A DNA stretch of 50,879 nucleotides from Clostridia bacterium (GTDB lineage Bacteria > Bacillota > Clostridia > Oscillospirales > Acutalibacteraceae). A model generated the notes under the pieces. The model saw nothing but the letters and a program-made list of their open reading frames with translations. It had not been told where the DNA came from and searched no databases. Position 1 is the first letter of the stretch. Each line of letters starts with the position of its first letter. Shown piece after piece: positions 1 to 6,680 of the stretch. The DNA lies in the NCBI GenBank assembly GCA_017467405.1, contig JAFTSH010000006.1, forward strand, positions 1 to 50,879, read 5' to 3'. Position numbers and translations under genes: made by a program.

Positions 1-218
1 GGAGCTCTTCGGTGACTACATAGTACTCACCCTTATGTGAAAATTGAATCTGATTTTCGTTTTGATATGATATATGTTGTTCCTTTCGAAATGATATATG
101 ACGAGTTCCGCGTGGTGATTGCCTGACCTACAATCGCCGCTGCAGAAAGCGGAACGGCTCGTTTCGAAATGACAAATGACTGTCTTTTCGATATGATATA
201 TGACTATCCTTTCGATAG

Positions 219-263
219 GGCAACAGTTTCTTTAAGACCGCAGGTCATAAAGAAACTGTTGCC
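219..263. repeat. Perfect 16-bp inverted repeat (large hairpin)
   Basis: The arm GGCAACAGTTTCTTTA (219-234) is exactly complementary to 248-263. Inside, after one A-A mismatch, GACC (236-239) pairs with GGTC (243-246) around a GCA triloop, giving an almost uninterrupted 45-nt hairpin. No T-tract follows, so it is not an obvious terminator. It could be a recombination or replication structure; the role is not known. Confidence 0.75.
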
Positions 264-282
264 GGGCGAAGCTAAAAAAGTG

Positions 283-384
283 GCTTACGTCAAGGCACAT
301 TGGACGATTTGCAAAGACCTCAAGTACAAAACAAGACTAAACCAATTGTAGATGTCAATGGGGATACTATGCCTTGACGTAAGC
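283..384. repeat. 15-bp inverted repeat with 72-bp spacer
   Basis: The arm GCTTACGTCAAGGCA at 283-297 is perfectly complementary to 370-384. The spacer shows no gene. Together with the adjacent 219-263 hairpin it forms a compact palindromic element sitting between copies of the TTTCGAAATGA word. It could be the remnant of a small non-autonomous element or a protein binding site. Confidence 0.6.
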
Positions 385-741
385 TCCTTTTGAAATGACA
401 TATAATTTTCTCTCTGAAATGATATAGGGGATATCCCCTATAAAGTCATCGGGGATGTCCCCTAAAATGATAATCTATAATTTCGATATGATACAGAATG
501 ACTGTCACTTCGAAATGAAGTCCTATAGATTAATCATAGATAGGCGTTTTTTCGCCCGCGGCATTCCGGCTGTCCGTCGCTTGATACGAGATCAAGCATC
601 GTACAGTCGGCTATAAAAGATCCATTAAAAATTTGAAAGTAAACTATCCCTTCGAAATGATATATGACTGTCGTTTCGAAATGACCGCGTAAATTTTTCG
701 TCACGAGAATTATTTTGGTTAATAAATAGATTTTGGTCACG

Positions 742-787
742 AGACCGCAGAGATGGAAGATGTAACTTCCGTCCCTGCGGTCTTTTT
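742..787 (+). terminator. Branched or bulged intrinsic terminator-like hairpin
   Basis: AGACCGCAG (742-750) pairs with CTGCGGTCT (775-783), and inside it GGAAG (755-759) pairs with CTTCC (766-770). A T-rich tail follows. No coding gene lies upstream on this strand inside the window, so it may end a non-coding transcript or one entering from the repeat region. Confidence 0.6.
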
Positions 788-812
788 ATTTTCGTCAGCA
801 AACGAAAAAGTA

Positions 813-1006
813 ACTTTTCTTGAAACTCGTACCGAAATTCCGTAAATTGTATATGAGCAGGTCCCGATGTCAAAAGTAAGTTTTCTTGAAGATTATAATT
901 TTTCGACTATGTTATAGACGAGCTGAAAGCCCATATTTTCGTTCTCAGGCAGCCGAAACAAGAAAATTTCAAAAAATTCTCGATTTTGAGCAAGTTTTCT
1001 TGAAAC
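813..1006 (+). repeat. Three direct AGTTTTCTTGAA repeats upstream of the integrase gene
   Basis: Copies of (A)GTTTTCTTGAA occur at about 813-828 (with ACTTTT and a trailing ACTC), 879-890 and 993-1008 (again followed by ACTC). All are in the same orientation and lie within 300 bp upstream of the recombinase gene. Tyrosine recombinases commonly bind short direct repeats (arm-type sites) near their own gene, so these are candidate binding sites. This is inference from position and repetition only. Confidence 0.4.
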
Positions 1007-1099
1007 TCAACCGTAATTTCACCTATTACTTACGTAGAACGGAGCGAAAATATCCGGAGTTTTTGCAAGTTCAATCTATCGGAAAGGAGGTTAATGACG

Positions 1100-2050
1100 A
1101 TGGGAAAAACAATGACAGGTGAAGAAAAGTTGATTCAAGATTTTCGCAGAATGATGAAAGGTATCAATGCCAAGGGTTATAAGACACGAGCTGCCTATAT
1201 GAACCATACGGAGCAATTCCTAAAATTCTACTGGCGAAAATTTCACGGTCAGAAGCTTGCAAATGTGCGCGGCGATCATATCCGAGCTTATGTAAAAGAG
1301 ATGCAGGAGAACAGCTTGGCTCCTTCTACGATCAAATCACGTTTATCCGCAATTCGCTTTGCACACGAAAAAGCCGGTGGCAAGAGACGGCTGCCTGAAA
1401 ATAAGGAATTAGGCTTGGAGAAGCGCAAGGTTGGACGAGAGGACAGAGCATGGACGGTTGATGAAGTCAAGGGCGGTTTGTCCGTAGCGAAGAACATGGG
1501 CCGTATAGATGCCTACAACGCAATCTATATCGGTTATGCTTTTGGTCTGAGAATTGAAGAGGTTTGTCGCATAAGGAAAGAGGATGTTGAAAAAGCATTG
1601 AAGTATGACGGATTGACCATCAAAGGTAAGGGCGGTCAGGTCAGAACGTATCCCGTACAATTTGAGATTCAGAGAAAGGCACTGCAGCATTTCTACGACT
1701 ATGCGAAAAAGAACAACCTGATGCCCCGTGATTATGTAATCAGTCCCCAGGGCAAGGGCGGCGTAGAAAAACAGATCAATTCTCTTGAAAACTGGATGTA
1801 CGCCAATCGCGACAAGTTCGCTATTAAAAATCGCAAGGACGATGTGAGAGATGGAAAGAAGCCGAGAAGTGAAAATATTACTTGGCACGGCTTACGCCAT
1901 GCAAGAGCGCAGATACAGTATGCCAAGTATAAAGACGAAGGGCGCAAAGACCCCAAAAGAATGACCAGCGAAACCTTGGGACATCACAGACCCGATATCA
2001 CCAACGTGTATTTGGCAGAATTGCCGACGAGCAGACAGAAGAAAAAATAA
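1100..2050 (+). CDS. Tyrosine recombinase / site-specific integrase
   Basis: This is a DNA strand-exchange enzyme of the phage integrase family, about 316 residues. An N-terminal SAM-like core-binding domain (roughly residues 10-95) precedes the catalytic domain. Visible catalytic residues are the first Arg in GLRIEE, the HGLRH box (His-x-x-Arg), the GHHRPD His and the nucleophile Tyr in the ITNVYLAEL segment close to the C-terminus. ATG at 1100 lies 9 nt after AAAGGAGG; an in-frame ATG at 1094 is only 3 nt away and less likely. Direct repeats lie upstream and the small ORF at 2071 follows within 20 bp. Its place beside the 3' side of a tRNA-Leu suggests an island or plasmid-derived integrase. 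It is not obviously XerC/D, because the dif-dedicated context is missing. The family call is firm; the element type is inferred. Confidence 0.9.
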   Translation: MGKTMTGEEKLIQDFRRMMKGINAKGYKTRAAYMNHTEQFLKFYWRKFHGQKLANVRGDHIRAYVKEMQENSLAPSTIKSRLSAIRFAHEKAGGKRRLPENKELGLEKRKVGREDRAWTVDEVKGGLSVAKNMGRIDAYNAIYIGYAFGLRIEEVCRIRKEDVEKALKYDGLTIKGKGGQVRTYPVQFEIQRKALQHFYDYAKKNNLMPRDYVISPQGKGGVEKQINSLENWMYANRDKFAIKNRKDDVRDGKKPRSENITWHGLRHARAQIQYAKYKDEGRKDPKRMTSETLGHHRPDITNVYLAELPTSRQKKK

Positions 2051-2070
2051 AAAAGAAAGGATACTCAATC

Positions 2071-2265
2071 ATGCCGAGAAAAAAGAAAATTCCTCGTAAT
2101 GATTTAGGTATCCCCGAATATGAAATGGAATCTTTGGCACGAATACTGCTGCCGATCATGCAGGAGTATCTTGCATCCGAAGAAGGAAAGCGTGACTATG
2201 CAGAATGGCAAGCCCGCAAGAAAAACGGTGCTGACAGCACCACTAACAAGGAAATTACCGAGTGA
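2071..2265 (+). CDS. Small hypothetical protein downstream of integrase
   Basis: A 64-residue hydrophilic, charged protein with a basic N-terminus (PRKKK) and a helix-prone middle. It has no transmembrane segment and no motif I recognise. GAAAGGA lies 9 nt before the ATG, and the gene begins 20 bp after the integrase stop, so the two are probably cotranscribed. Small basic proteins beside integrases are often excisionases or accessory DNA-binding factors, but no helix-turn-helix can be argued from this sequence, so no function is assigned. Confidence 0.6.
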   Translation: MPRKKKIPRNDLGIPEYEMESLARILLPIMQEYLASEEGKRDYAEWQARKKNGADSTTNKEITE

Positions 2266-2304
2266 ACTAAGTTAACGATATAAACTAAGGGATACCCAAA
2301 ATCA

Positions 2305-2337
2305 CAAAGCCGCAGACGAAATTCGCCTGCGGCTTTG
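2305..2337 (+). terminator. Hairpin after the integrase operon; left copy of a flanking direct repeat
   Basis: AAAGCCGCAG (2306-2315) pairs with CTGCGGCTTT (2327-2336), followed by a moderately T-rich run. It ends the integrase operon. A nearly identical hairpin in the same orientation is found at 4419-4452, so the pair brackets the toxin-antitoxin-like block. Confidence 0.7.
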
Positions 2338-2406
2338 GTGTTTATTATATTCTATAACTCTTGCGCTATGGGGTTTTGACAGCTATAAAACAGATTAGTT
2401 TATTCA

Positions 2407-3468
2407 TCACTCTAAAGAGTTATGCTCAGAACAAAAGTACAATTTCGAATCATGAAAATATGATTCATCGTAAGGAAACACATAACTTTCTCCTTCAAAA
2501 ACGAACTCGATATATTTATGTATTTCATCTGTATTTGAATCCTGTTTTTCTATTATCGTGTATTCAGCTTCGTTCAGTACATGTCTTAAATGTGGCTCGG
2601 CACGAACTGTGCGGTATGCAAAAACAGACATATAAATAGTGATTGATAAAATTATAAACAGCAATATTGCCGTAATAACGGTAGGGGATTTTTTTGCTTT
2701 TTCGCCTTTCGGCAATATCGGAGGATAAAAAATCTTCTGATACATAGAAACAAGTAATACTATAGATATTACAGCAATTAATGTCACCATGTTGGGAATA
2801 ACAAACGCAATAATCGCTGAAGCTCCGGATGCATTGTTCAGCCAAGAACTAGATGTTACCAGTACCGATAGAATAATGGTAATCACTGCGGTAAAAACGC
2901 TCATCAACGACAAAACATGCGACACAATTTTTCCTTCGGCACCTTGAACTTCTTCAATTGTTTCTTCTTTTGTATCTTCAATTAATCCGGTTTGTGTTTC
3001 TAAAGTTTGGTTTATGGTTTCCGTAAATGAATGTATTTGTCCTTCTAATTCTTTTTTCTTATCATTATAGTCATCAACTAATTTTTTGTGATCTCTTTGT
3101 AAATCTGCAACTTGAAAACCTAAATTTGAAGACAAATTCCACATTCTATATGTATCACGATAATGCTGTGTTACAACAGAAATATATAATAATTTTGAAA
3201 GCAAGCCCTCCTTTTTGCTTTTCCAATTTCGGGGCAAACTTTCGTTAAATTTATCTTCTGAAATTTTATTTCGAATAAGAGATACTTTAGTATAAACATC
3301 ATCGGTTGTCTCTATTAAGGCAATCATCATATTAGGATCTTCTAATGATATAAAATATTGGCTCAACACCAACTTTTCAATTTCATCGATTGCTTTAATA
3401 ATTTCTGATAATGAGAATTTTGGAATATCTCCATCGTCAAATGACAATGGTCCGATTGTGTTAGACAT
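2407..3468 (-). CDS. Coiled-coil, multi-pass membrane protein; putative toxin partner of DUF4065 antitoxin
   Basis: A 353-residue protein. Residues 1-115 look soluble and helical, about 120-175 are rich in charged heptads and likely coiled coil, and three hydrophobic segments follow at about 183-207, 216-243 and 263-285. A soluble tail of about 65 residues ends the protein. No enzyme motif is seen. It lies 18 bp downstream of the DUF4065/Panacea-domain gene and almost certainly shares its operon. Panacea antitoxins are known to pair with many unrelated toxins, including membrane-acting ones, so the arrangement points to a membrane-damaging or abortive-infection toxin. That role is inferred from neighbourhood and topology. 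The gene is AT-rich compared with the chromosome to the right, which fits acquisition. Confidence 0.65.
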   Translation of the reverse strand: MSNTIGPLSFDDGDIPKFSLSEIIKAIDEIEKLVLSQYFISLEDPNMMIALIETTDDVYTKVSLIRNKISEDKFNESLPRNWKSKKEGLLSKLLYISVVTQHYRDTYRMWNLSSNLGFQVADLQRDHKKLVDDYNDKKKELEGQIHSFTETINQTLETQTGLIEDTKEETIEEVQGAEGKIVSHVLSLMSVFTAVITIILSVLVTSSSWLNNASGASAIIAFVIPNMVTLIAVISIVLLVSMYQKIFYPPILPKGEKAKKSPTVITAILLFIILSITIYMSVFAYRTVRAEPHLRHVLNEAEYTIIEKQDSNTDEIHKYIEFVFEGESYVFPYDESYFHDSKLYFCSEHNSLE

Positions 3469-3486
3469 AGTAAGTTCCTCGAAAAA

Positions 3487-3966
3487 TCACGCAAAAATCA
3501 CATGAGTAGTATAATAAGTGTATATTGCATCTTTGTCAATTATCTGTTTGTGTTGAGGATCGTTTTCATCATATACAGCCTTCCATGGTCCGCCATCAGC
3601 ATGGCTCATATCAACTAAAACCGATGTGCTGATAGTTTTGCTTTTTTGAAAAACGTAATCTAGAACTTCTTCCATTGCTTGGGTTAGAGGCGTATGTGCC
3701 CCTTCTACCGTTGCCATCTTTCCCGTTTGGAATTGAGCAAATCTACTATAAACGGAAGGAATAACAGGACCGCTTGGCCAAGCATAAAAGTCGTCGTCAA
3801 ACATAGAAGCTGCATATCTCTTTTGATACTCCGCTTCACTAAAGTAAAGCAATTTTTGTAACCTCTTGCAAGACATTGCAATTTGGTCGCTATATTGGCA
3901 ACTCTCATTATGACGATTAGTCAATTCTACTAAGTAATTCGCCGCAGCTATACACATATCAGTCAT
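3487..3966 (-). CDS. Panacea/DUF4065 (SocA-like) antitoxin
   Basis: A 159-residue protein of the Panacea (DUF4065, SocA/GepA-like) family. The family hallmarks are visible: the helix with RLQKLLYFSEAEY near residues 35-47, then FDDDFYAWPSGPVIPSVY at about 56-73, where aromatic and Pro residues define the fold. In known systems this domain neutralises a cognate toxin, sometimes with proteolytic adaptors. The ATG at 3966 has AGGAGA about 9 nt upstream; a TTG further upstream at 4002 is in frame but lacks a site. It is the first gene of a two-gene unit with the membrane protein at 2407-3468. The identification rests on motif memory rather than a search. Confidence 0.75.
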   Translation of the reverse strand: MTDMCIAAANYLVELTNRHNESCQYSDQIAMSCKRLQKLLYFSEAEYQKRYAASMFDDDFYAWPSGPVIPSVYSRFAQFQTGKMATVEGAHTPLTQAMEEVLDYVFQKSKTISTSVLVDMSHADGGPWKAVYDENDPQHKQIIDKDAIYTYYTTHVIFA

Positions 3967-4102
3967 TCTTTGCCTTCTCCTAAACAAGTATTTGTAGATC
4001 AATTATATTGATTCTTGACAAATACTAGAACGGTTATTCAGGCAAACTCCTATAAGAATTTGGGTGTTATAAGGAGCCCATCTCCTTCTTGAAAACTAAA
4101 AC

Positions 4103-4130
4103 AAAAAATCCAATCACCAAGGATCGGATT
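4103..4130 (-). terminator. Intrinsic terminator in the leader ahead of the antitoxin gene
   Basis: On the minus strand the arms at 4130-4122 and 4115-4107 form a 9-bp stem (one G-U pair) with a 6-nt loop, followed directly by a run of U. It lies between a strong promoter (4213-4241) and the antitoxin start at 3966, so transcripts would stop before the operon unless they read through. Confidence 0.65.
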
Positions 4131-4206
4131 GAATACATCTAATCTTCCCTCGGTGGGATATTGTGCCAAAGCCCCCACTGTCTACGGTACTTATATAAAG
4201 TTTAGT
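4103..4206 (-). ncRNA. Candidate small RNA or attenuated leader upstream of the antitoxin-toxin pair
   Basis: A consensus minus-strand promoter at 4213-4241 and the terminator at 4103-4130 define a transcript of roughly 100 nt. It carries no ORF with a ribosome binding site. Internal pairing is visible (GTGGG near 4179 with CCCAC near 4155 on the minus strand). It could be an independent small RNA, an RNA partner of the toxin module, or a regulatory leader. I do not recognise the family. Confidence 0.35.
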
Positions 4207-4212
4207 TCATAT

Positions 4213-4241
4213 ATTATACTAGAAAGCGTGGGCTTTGTCAA
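4213..4241 (-). promoter_or_regulatory. Consensus sigma-A promoter (minus strand)
   Basis: TTGACA (4241-4236) and TATAAT (4218-4213) are separated by exactly 17 bp. It reads toward the candidate small RNA and the antitoxin-toxin operon. Confidence 0.8.
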
Positions 4242-4418
4242 GATTATATGAAATTTTAACTAAAGTTTCATATATTTAATTTGCTATTCACCTTGGGTCA
4301 TGTCAAGCCAAAGGTCACCGCTTCCAAAAAAAATTATATCACAAAGACAAAAGCAAGTCAATAAATTGCGAACAAGAAGTACAATTAATTAGAAAAAAGA
4401 TTATATTCTCTTTTACAA

Positions 4419-4452
4419 CAAAGTCGCAGACAAAATTTTGCCTGCGGCTTTG
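4419..4452. repeat. Right copy of the flanking hairpin repeat
   Basis: This near-duplicate of 2305-2337 differs at a few positions and by one inserted base, and has the same orientation. The stem AAAGTCGCAG (4420-4429) pairs with CTGCGGCTTT (4442-4451). The pair encloses 2.1 kb holding the antitoxin-toxin genes and the candidate small RNA. It could mark a module boundary or reflect recombination between terminators. Confidence 0.65.
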
Positions 4453-4548
4453 CTATTCTCATTAACTGTCGAAGTTTTCATACTCTGACATAAAGCAAAA
4501 TAGCCCGAACATCTTACCAACGGTAAAGAGGTTCAAGCTATTAAGACT

Positions 4549-4635
4549 TGGTGCGGGTAACAGGACTTGAACCTGCACAGCCTTGCGACCATTAGAACCT
4601 GAATCTAACGCGTCTGCCAATTCCGCCATACCCGC
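4549..4635 (-). tRNA. tRNA-Leu (CAG anticodon)
   Basis: The minus-strand cloverleaf begins GCGGGTATGGCGGAATTGG. The acceptor GCGGGTA pairs with TACCCGC, the anticodon loop TTCAGGT carries CAG between the TTAGA and TCTAA arms, a variable arm follows as expected for Leu, then the T arm with GGTTCAAGTCC, discriminator A and an encoded CCA. Its 3' end faces the integrase-bearing accessory block, the orientation in which integrases usually target a tRNA gene. No duplicated tRNA 3' segment is visible inside the window. Confidence 0.95.
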
Positions 4636-4639
4636 ATAT

Positions 4640-5039
4640 TTAACTGCGTACCTGTTTTGTTTCAAGGCCGGTACTGTCCTTCGTCGCCGCGTTCGCGTGA
4701 CACTTGCGGTGCCCGAAATTTGTTACGGCTCGATCCGCTCAATGTGCCGACAAATCGACAACAAAGATATTTTACAGTTAAACGTCGGTTTTGTCAATAG
4801 GTATTTGTCTAAAATGTGGCCTTGGAAATGATAAAAAACGGCATTCTCAACGGGTTGAACTGAATAATTTATCGTATTGCAAAGACAAATCGGAAATTTT
4901 ATCAATTTAAAGTGTCAAAAATGTTGATTTGGGTTCGGAGATGTGTTATTATAACATATATTTTTTTATTTCGTAGCCTGGCACTCGGCTTTTGTGAAAG
5001 CCTGTCTGAACGGGATATTGCAAGCAGGAGGTACAAAAC
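4640..5039. other. Intergenic region between tRNA-Leu and putP
   Basis: No gene is supported here. The left part would hold the tRNA-Leu promoter on the minus strand. The right part holds the putP promoter (4924-4952) and a leader of about 80 nt with a short imperfect GGC/GCC hairpin near 4978-5004. Confidence 0.5.
4924..4952 (+). promoter_or_regulatory. putP promoter
   Basis: TTGATT (4924-4929) is followed after 17 bp by TATTAT (4947-4952), about 88 bp before the putP start. Confidence 0.65.
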
Positions 5040-6623
5040 ATGAATAAGGATACCATACAGATCCTTATCGCAATGGTCGTTTACATGGCGGCCGTAATTG
5101 TGATCGGCGTCGTCTATGCAAAGCGCGCCAACAAAAGCTCTGAGGAATATTTTCTCGGCGGACGTTCCCTCGGCCCTTGGGTCACGGCCATGAGCGCTGA
5201 GGCTTCAGATATGAGCGGATGGCTTCTTATGGGTCTGCCCGGCGTTGCCTATTGGTGCGGACTTGCCGACGCGGCCTGGACCGCCATCGGACTTGCCGTC
5301 GGCACGTACTTTAACTGGCTGATCGTTTCAAAGCGTCTGCGCCGTTACAGTGTTCGTGCCAACAACTCTATCACGCTGCCTGAGTTCTTCTCCAACCGTT
5401 TCAGAGAGAATAAGAAGATTATCATGACCGTCTCGGCCGTTTTCATCCTCGTATTCTTCACCGTTTACGCCGCAAGCTGCTTCGTTACCTGCGGTAAGCT
5501 TTTCTCGAGCCTCTTTGGCTTTGATTACAAGCTGATGATGCTCGTCGGTGTGGCGTTCGTTCTGCTCTATACCATCCTCGGCGGATTTTTGGCCGAAAGC
5601 GTTTCGGACTTTATGCAGTCCATCGTCATGATTCTTGCCCTTACCGTCATCGTCGTGATCGGCGTCGTAAAGGCAGGCGGTATCGGTGCTGTTATAGATA
5701 ACGCCAGAGAGATCCCCGGCTTCTTCGAGTTCTTCGGACTTGCTACCCCCGTGGTGGATGAAGCAACCGGTCAGCAGCTCGTCGAGGCAGGAAAGCCCGT
5801 CTTCGGTGCTGTTGCAGACTACGGTATTCTCAGCGTCTGCTCCATGATGGCGTGGGGCCTCGGCTATTTCGGAATGCCTCAGGTTCTCCTCCGCTTCATG
5901 GCTATCCGCAAGGAAGAGGAGCTCACCCGTTCCCGCCGTATCGCGATGATCTGGGTCGTTATCTCCCTCGCCGTTGCCGTGTTTATCGGTATCGTCGGAC
6001 GTCAGCTTTTCCCGACCGAAGCCTCGCTTCTGTCAAAGTCGGGTGCTGAAAATATCTTCATCACCCTTGCAACGAGCTCGTTGCCCGCAATCCTCGCCGG
6101 CTTCGTAATGGCAGGAATTCTCGCGGCGACCATCAGCTCCTCCGACTCCTATCTGCTTATTGCGGCTTCGGCCTTTGCCAAGAACATCTTCCAGGGTGTT
6201 ATCAAGAAAAAGGCTACCGACAAGCAGGTTATGCTGGTTTCACGTATCACCCTTCTGGTGCTTGCCGCCATCGGAATCGTGCTGGCTCTCGACGAGAAGA
6301 GCATCATCTTCAGCATCGTTTCCTTCGCTTGGGCAGGCTTCGGCGCCACCTTCGGACCCCTTATGTTGTTCTCCCTCTTCTGGAAGCGCATCAATAAGGT
6401 CGGCGCAATTGCCGGAATGGTCAGCGGTGCCGCAATGGTATTCTTCTGGAAGCTCGTTCTCAATCCCACCTTCGGTGGCGTATTCGCAATCTACGAGTTG
6501 CTGCCCGCCTTCATCTTCTCGAGCATCTGCATCGTCGTCTTCTCGCTGCTTACCAAAGCCCCCTCAAAGGAGATCGAAGAGGACTTCGAAGCCGTCAAGG
6601 CAGGCAAGGTCGAAGAAGCCTGA
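5040..6623 (+). CDS. putP: Sodium/proline symporter
   Basis: This Na+-coupled proline uptake protein of the solute:sodium symporter family has 527 residues, the usual length. Thirteen or so hydrophobic segments are visible from residue 8 on. The diagnostic ASDMSGWLLMGLPG block (about 55-68) carries the Asp that binds sodium in E. coli PutP, and ISSSDSYLL in the later LeuT-fold helix carries the second sodium-site Ser/Thr residues. AGGAGG precedes the ATG by 8 nt. It is a single-gene unit that ends at a terminator shared with the convergent NSS transporter gene. Proline is the best-supported substrate by similarity, though relatives may take other solutes. Confidence 0.93.
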   Translation: MNKDTIQILIAMVVYMAAVIVIGVVYAKRANKSSEEYFLGGRSLGPWVTAMSAEASDMSGWLLMGLPGVAYWCGLADAAWTAIGLAVGTYFNWLIVSKRLRRYSVRANNSITLPEFFSNRFRENKKIIMTVSAVFILVFFTVYAASCFVTCGKLFSSLFGFDYKLMMLVGVAFVLLYTILGGFLAESVSDFMQSIVMILALTVIVVIGVVKAGGIGAVIDNAREIPGFFEFFGLATPVVDEATGQQLVEAGKPVFGAVADYGILSVCSMMAWGLGYFGMPQVLLRFMAIRKEEELTRSRRIAMIWVVISLAVAVFIGIVGRQLFPTEASLLSKSGAENIFITLATSSLPAILAGFVMAGILAATISSSDSYLLIAASAFAKNIFQGVIKKKATDKQVMLVSRITLLVLAAIGIVLALDEKSIIFSIVSFAWAGFGATFGPLMLFSLFWKRINKVGAIAGMVSGAAMVFFWKLVLNPTFGGVFAIYELLPAFIFSSICIVVFSLLTKAPSKEIEEDFEAVKAGKVEEA

Positions 6624-6635
6624 TTCAGCAAACGT

Positions 6636-6671
6636 AAAAAAGACACGATCCGAAAAGATCGTGTCTTTTTT
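6636..6671. terminator. Bidirectional terminator between putP and the NSS gene
   Basis: The stem AAAAAGACACGATC (6637-6650) pairs with GATCGTGTCTTTTT (6657-6670) across a 6-nt loop, with A and T runs on the two sides, so it can serve both convergent genes. Confidence 0.9.
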
Positions 6672-6680
6672 ATGCTTTTA

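Larger units (their letters stand above)
60..690. repeat. Degenerate TTTCGAAATGATATATGAC repeat cluster, no gene
   Basis: This AT-rich stretch holds no credible gene. A word close to TTTCGAAATGATATATGAC recurs: clear copies start near 84, 162 and 186, and shorter or diverged ones near 388, 415, 481, 508, 649 and 673. Between copies lie palindromes, including the hairpins at 219-263 and 283-384 and a shorter one around 575-593. Short ORFs reading through this stretch are made of the repeat and palindrome sequence and are not called. The layout of a constant word separating variable hairpins resembles the arrays at 44117-44281 and 47219-47345, with a different word. The function is unknown. Confidence 0.6.

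Noticed and set aside
169-351. 60-residue ORF in the left repeat region
   Set aside because: It spans the 219-263 hairpin and repeat copies and lacks a ribosome binding site.
886-1122. 78-residue ORF before the integrase
   Set aside because: No start signal, AT-rich residues typical of non-coding DNA, and overlap with the integrase start region.
1100-2050. Integron integrase with attC-like hairpins in 60-690
   Set aside because: The recombinase shows no clear integron-specific insert and the hairpins lack the attC box pattern or cassette genes between them.
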